64,000 nt of DNA from the NCBI RefSeq assembly GCF_000741705.1, contig NZ_JGZI01000009.1, positions 699,888 to 763,887 on the forward strand, read 5' to 3'. Below are positions 61,621-64,000 of the stretch, piece after piece. Origin of the DNA: Bifidobacterium psychraerophilum (GTDB lineage Bacteria; Actinomycetota; Actinomycetes; Actinomycetales; Bifidobacteriaceae). The first letter of the stretch is position 1. Every line of letters begins with the position of its first letter. Position numbers and translations under genes: made by a program. Under the pieces are notes generated by a model. It was given only the letters and a program-made list of their open reading frames with translations, did no database searches and was not told the origin of the DNA.

Positions 61621-64000
61621 GCAGGATGAGGAGCTGTTCCCCGCCAAGCCCATGGCTCAACTGCGGATATACGCGTGGTCTCCGAATGACCCGCCCGCTG
61701 ACTACGCGGGTCTTATCAAGGTGGGCCAGACTACGAAGGCGGATGTCAATGCGCGTATTCGTGAGTCACAGGGGCAGATGCAGCAGGCGTACACGCTCCA
61801 TGTCAACGAGCTGGCCGAGCGCGATGACGGGACGATCTTCCGGGACACGGACGTGCGGCGCCGCCTGGTCTCCAAGGGCTTCGAGAACCCGATCTTCGGG
61901 TCGGCTCGCGAGTGGATGCGCTGCACTCCCGACGACGTGCTCACGGCTATCACCGAGCTGCGTACCGGTGCACTGCTGTCGGGGACACACCATGAGACGT
62001 TCCGGATGCGACCCGAGCAGGCGGATGCGGTGGACAAGACGATGGCCTACTACGATTCGATCTGGGCCGAGGACAGGCATGCGGTGCCGCGGTTCTTGTG
62101 GAATGCGAAGATGCGCTTCGGCAAGACCTTCGCCTCCTACCAATTGGCGAAGAAGATGGGTGCCCGCCGCATCCTGGCGGTCACGTTCAAGCCCGCTGTG
62201 GAGGATGCGTGGCAGACCGACTTGGAGTCCCATGCCGACTTCGACGGCTGGCAATACCTGTCCAAGGCCACCGGAGGCACCCCCGACGAGATGGACCATG
62301 ACCGTCCGCTCGTCTATTTCGGATCGTTCCAGGACCTGCTGGGCCGAGACAAGCACACTGGTCTGATCAAGCCGAAGAACGAGTGGATTCACACCACGCC
62401 GTGGGACTTGGTGATTTTTGACGAGTACCACTTCGGGGCTTGGCGCGAGTCGGCGAAGGAGCTGTTCGAGGGCGAGGACGAGAAAGTCGCCAAGAAGGAG
62501 CTTGCCGCCGAGTATCACGACGGGCTGGGCGCATTCGATGAGGAGCTCGACGAGCTGGGCAACGACGAGGACCAGTTCCTGCCGATCTCCACTCGTGCCT
62601 ACCTGTATCTGTCGGGCACCCCGTTCAAGGCGCTAGCGACTGGCGAGTTCATCGAGGAGCAGATTTTCAACTGGACCTACACGGACGAGCAGCGCGCCAA
62701 ACAGCACTACACAGCAGCGCATCCGGGTGAGTGGAACCCGTACGGGGCGCTGCCGGAGATGCGCCTGTTCACCTACCAGATGCCTGACGAGCTGGTGTCG
62801 GTTGCCAGCAAGGGCGAGTTCGACGAATTTGATCTGAACGCATTCTTCGAAGCCACCGGCGCCGGGGATGCGGCCGCGTTCGTGCATAAGACCGATGTGC
62901 AGAAGTGGTTGGATATCATCCGCGGTGCCCACCTGCCCACCCAGCTTGACGCGATGCGCATGGGCACCCGGCCGCCGTTCCCGTACTCGGATGCCCGGCT
63001 GTTGCCCTACGTGCAGCACTCCTTCTGGTTCCTGCCCACCGTCGCCTCCTGCCACGCCATGCGGAACCTGCTGGCCGAGCGGCAGAACGTCCACTGGCAC
63101 GATTACACGGTGCTTACCGTAGCCGGAGCCGACGCGGGGATCGGCTTGGATGCTCTGCCGCCGGTGCGGGAGACGATCAAGGACGGGCAGAGCACGAAGA
63201 CGATTACCATGTCGTGCGGGAAGCTCACGACCGGGGTGACGGTCAGGCAGTGGTCGGCGATCCTCATGCTCCGCAACCTGACTTCGCCCGAGACCTACTT
63301 CCAGGCCGCTTTCCGCGTCCAGTCCCCATGGTCGATCAAGAACCCGAACGGGGACGACCCTAACGAGGAACTGGTGCTCAAACCCGCCTGCTTCGTCTTC
63401 GACTTCGCCCCCACCCGGGCCCTACGTCAGATTTCCGATTATGGGATCGGCCTGTCCCCAGAGGAGGCGAACCCCGAGCAAGCCGTACAGGAGCTCGTAC
63501 AGTTCCTGCCAGTGCTGGCCTACGATGGCTCGAACATGACCCAGGTGGACGCCGGCGGCATCCTCGACATCGCCATGTCCGGCACGTCGGCCACGCTGCT
63601 GGCCCGCAAGTGGGAGTCGGCGATCCTCGTCAACGTCGACAACGACACCCTGCGCCGCATCATGAACAGCGAGGACGCCATGCAAGCCGTCATGAACATC
63701 GAAGGCTTCCGGGCCTTGGGATCAGCGATCTTCGAGACCGTGGTCAACAAGTCCGAACAGATCGCGGCCACGAAGAAGGAGCACGGTGAGGACCTGACCC
63801 CGAAGGAGAAGAAGGAACTCAGCGCGGAGGAGAAGGACTACAAGTCCAAACGAAAGAAAATCCAGGAGAAACTAGTTAAATTCGCCACCCGCATCCCCGC
63901 GTTCATGTACCTGACCGACTTCCGCGAGAACACCCTCCAAGACGTCATCACCAAGCTGGAACCCGACCTGTTCAAAGCCGTCACCGGCCTGACCGTTATC
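61613..64000 (+). CDS. GIY-YIG-like nuclease plus SF2 helicase protein, 3' end cut by window
   Basis: 796 residues are visible and the frame is still open. Residues about 17-90 contain LRIYAWSPNDPPADYAGLIKVGQTTK and VNARIRESQ, resembling a GIY-YIG/T5orf172-type nuclease. A DEAD/DEAH-like motor follows: Walker A LWNAKMRFGKTFAS (about 164-174), DLVIFDEYHFG (DEYH about 270-273), YLSGTPFKAL (about 332), then KLTTGVTVRQWSAILMLRNLTSPETYFQAAFRVQSPW as motifs V/VI. Acidic inserts lie between, and the last part is Lys/Glu-rich. Its ATG overlaps the methylase stop. It is the presumed restriction or translocation subunit. The nuclease assignment is moderate and the helicase assignment strong. Confidence 0.87.
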   Translation, partial: MSKQDEELFPAKPMAQLRIYAWSPNDPPADYAGLIKVGQTTKADVNARIRESQGQMQQAYTLHVNELAERDDGTIFRDTDVRRRLVSKGFENPIFGSAREWMRCTPDDVLTAITELRTGALLSGTHHETFRMRPEQADAVDKTMAYYDSIWAEDRHAVPRFLWNAKMRFGKTFASYQLAKKMGARRILAVTFKPAVEDAWQTDLESHADFDGWQYLSKATGGTPDEMDHDRPLVYFGSFQDLLGRDKHTGLIKPKNEWIHTTPWDLVIFDEYHFGAWRESAKELFEGEDEKVAKKELAAEYHDGLGAFDEELDELGNDEDQFLPISTRAYLYLSGTPFKALATGEFIEEQIFNWTYTDEQRAKQHYTAAHPGEWNPYGALPEMRLFTYQMPDELVSVASKGEFDEFDLNAFFEATGAGDAAAFVHKTDVQKWLDIIRGAHLPTQLDAMRMGTRPPFPYSDARLLPYVQHSFWFLPTVASCHAMRNLLAERQNVHWHDYTVLTVAGADAGIGLDALPPVRETIKDGQSTKTITMSCGKLTTGVTVRQWSAILMLRNLTSPETYFQAAFRVQSPWSIKNPNGDDPNEELVLKPACFVFDFAPTRALRQISDYGIGLSPEEANPEQAVQELVQFLPVLAYDGSNMTQVDAGGILDIAMSGTSATLLARKWESAILVNVDNDTLRRIMNSEDAMQAVMNIEGFRALGSAIFETVVNKSEQIAATKKEHGEDLTPKEKKELSAEEKDYKSKRKKIQEKLVKFATRIPAFMYLTDFRENTLQDVITKLEPDLFKAVTGLTVI

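Overview
The window looks like a Bifidobacterium chromosome, or a very close relative. The evidence is a high-GC backbone, a complete argCJBDFRGH cluster, actinobacterial proteins such as DUF4191, DUF3043 and TlyA, a ykoE/ykoDC thiamine-precursor transporter, and SD-led genes with occasional GTG/TTG starts. A superoxide dismutase gene is uncommon in bifidobacteria. From family knowledge this leans towards the psychraerophilum/crudilactis or asteroides-type lineages, but species cannot be assigned from sequence alone.

Layout. 1-1475: the start of a rarD-like permease and an NAD(P)-binding oxidoreductase, then a gene-poor gap. 1476-8260: a visibly AT-richer sugar island with a PRD/EIIB regulator, a tandem-EIIA protein, separate fructose-family IIB and IIC, a D-allulose-6-phosphate 3-epimerase homologue, and its own HPr and Enzyme I. 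I read it as a self-contained PTS for D-allulose (psicose) or a related ketose. 8345-14823: glnA, lpd, two actinobacterial membrane proteins, an M20 dipeptidase and several strong hairpin terminators. 14892-18318: a TPP riboswitch followed by ykoE and a one-chain ykoDC fusion. 18472-21859: sodA and a MacB-type ABC exporter. 22135-27528: a SpoU/TrmH methyltransferase, pheST and a DUF4190 protein with no normal start codon. 27608-36861: the arginine regulon behind overlapping ArgR-type palindromes. 36874-47602: a PNPOx-like protein, a Gfo/Idh oxidoreductase, tyrS, an RGG-repeat/TPR-like protein, HAD phosphatase, small ORF, tlyA, nadK and recN. 47734-50159: a second TPP riboswitch, thiD, a HAD hydrolase and tenA.

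50160-58920 is the wreck of an actinobacterial integrative conjugative element on the minus strand. It holds remnants of a serine recombinase, DUF4913 protein, coupling protein, SCO6880-type protein, VirB6/TrbL-type protein, pilin-like DUF6112 pair and M23 hydrolase, almost all broken by frameshifts, deletions and stop codons. An SSB-like gene, one DUF6112 gene and an unrecognised 381-residue gene remain intact.

59067-64000, on the plus strand and running off the window, is an intact four-gene defence-like operon: excisionase/MerR-type HTH protein, small methyltransferase-fold protein with SAM motif but no NPPY, large Eco57I-type methylase with NPPY but an odd motif I, and a GIY-YIG-like plus SF2 helicase protein. 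Its promoter carries a 16-bp palindrome touching a perfect TATAAT box. It is the best candidate here for a poorly described system.
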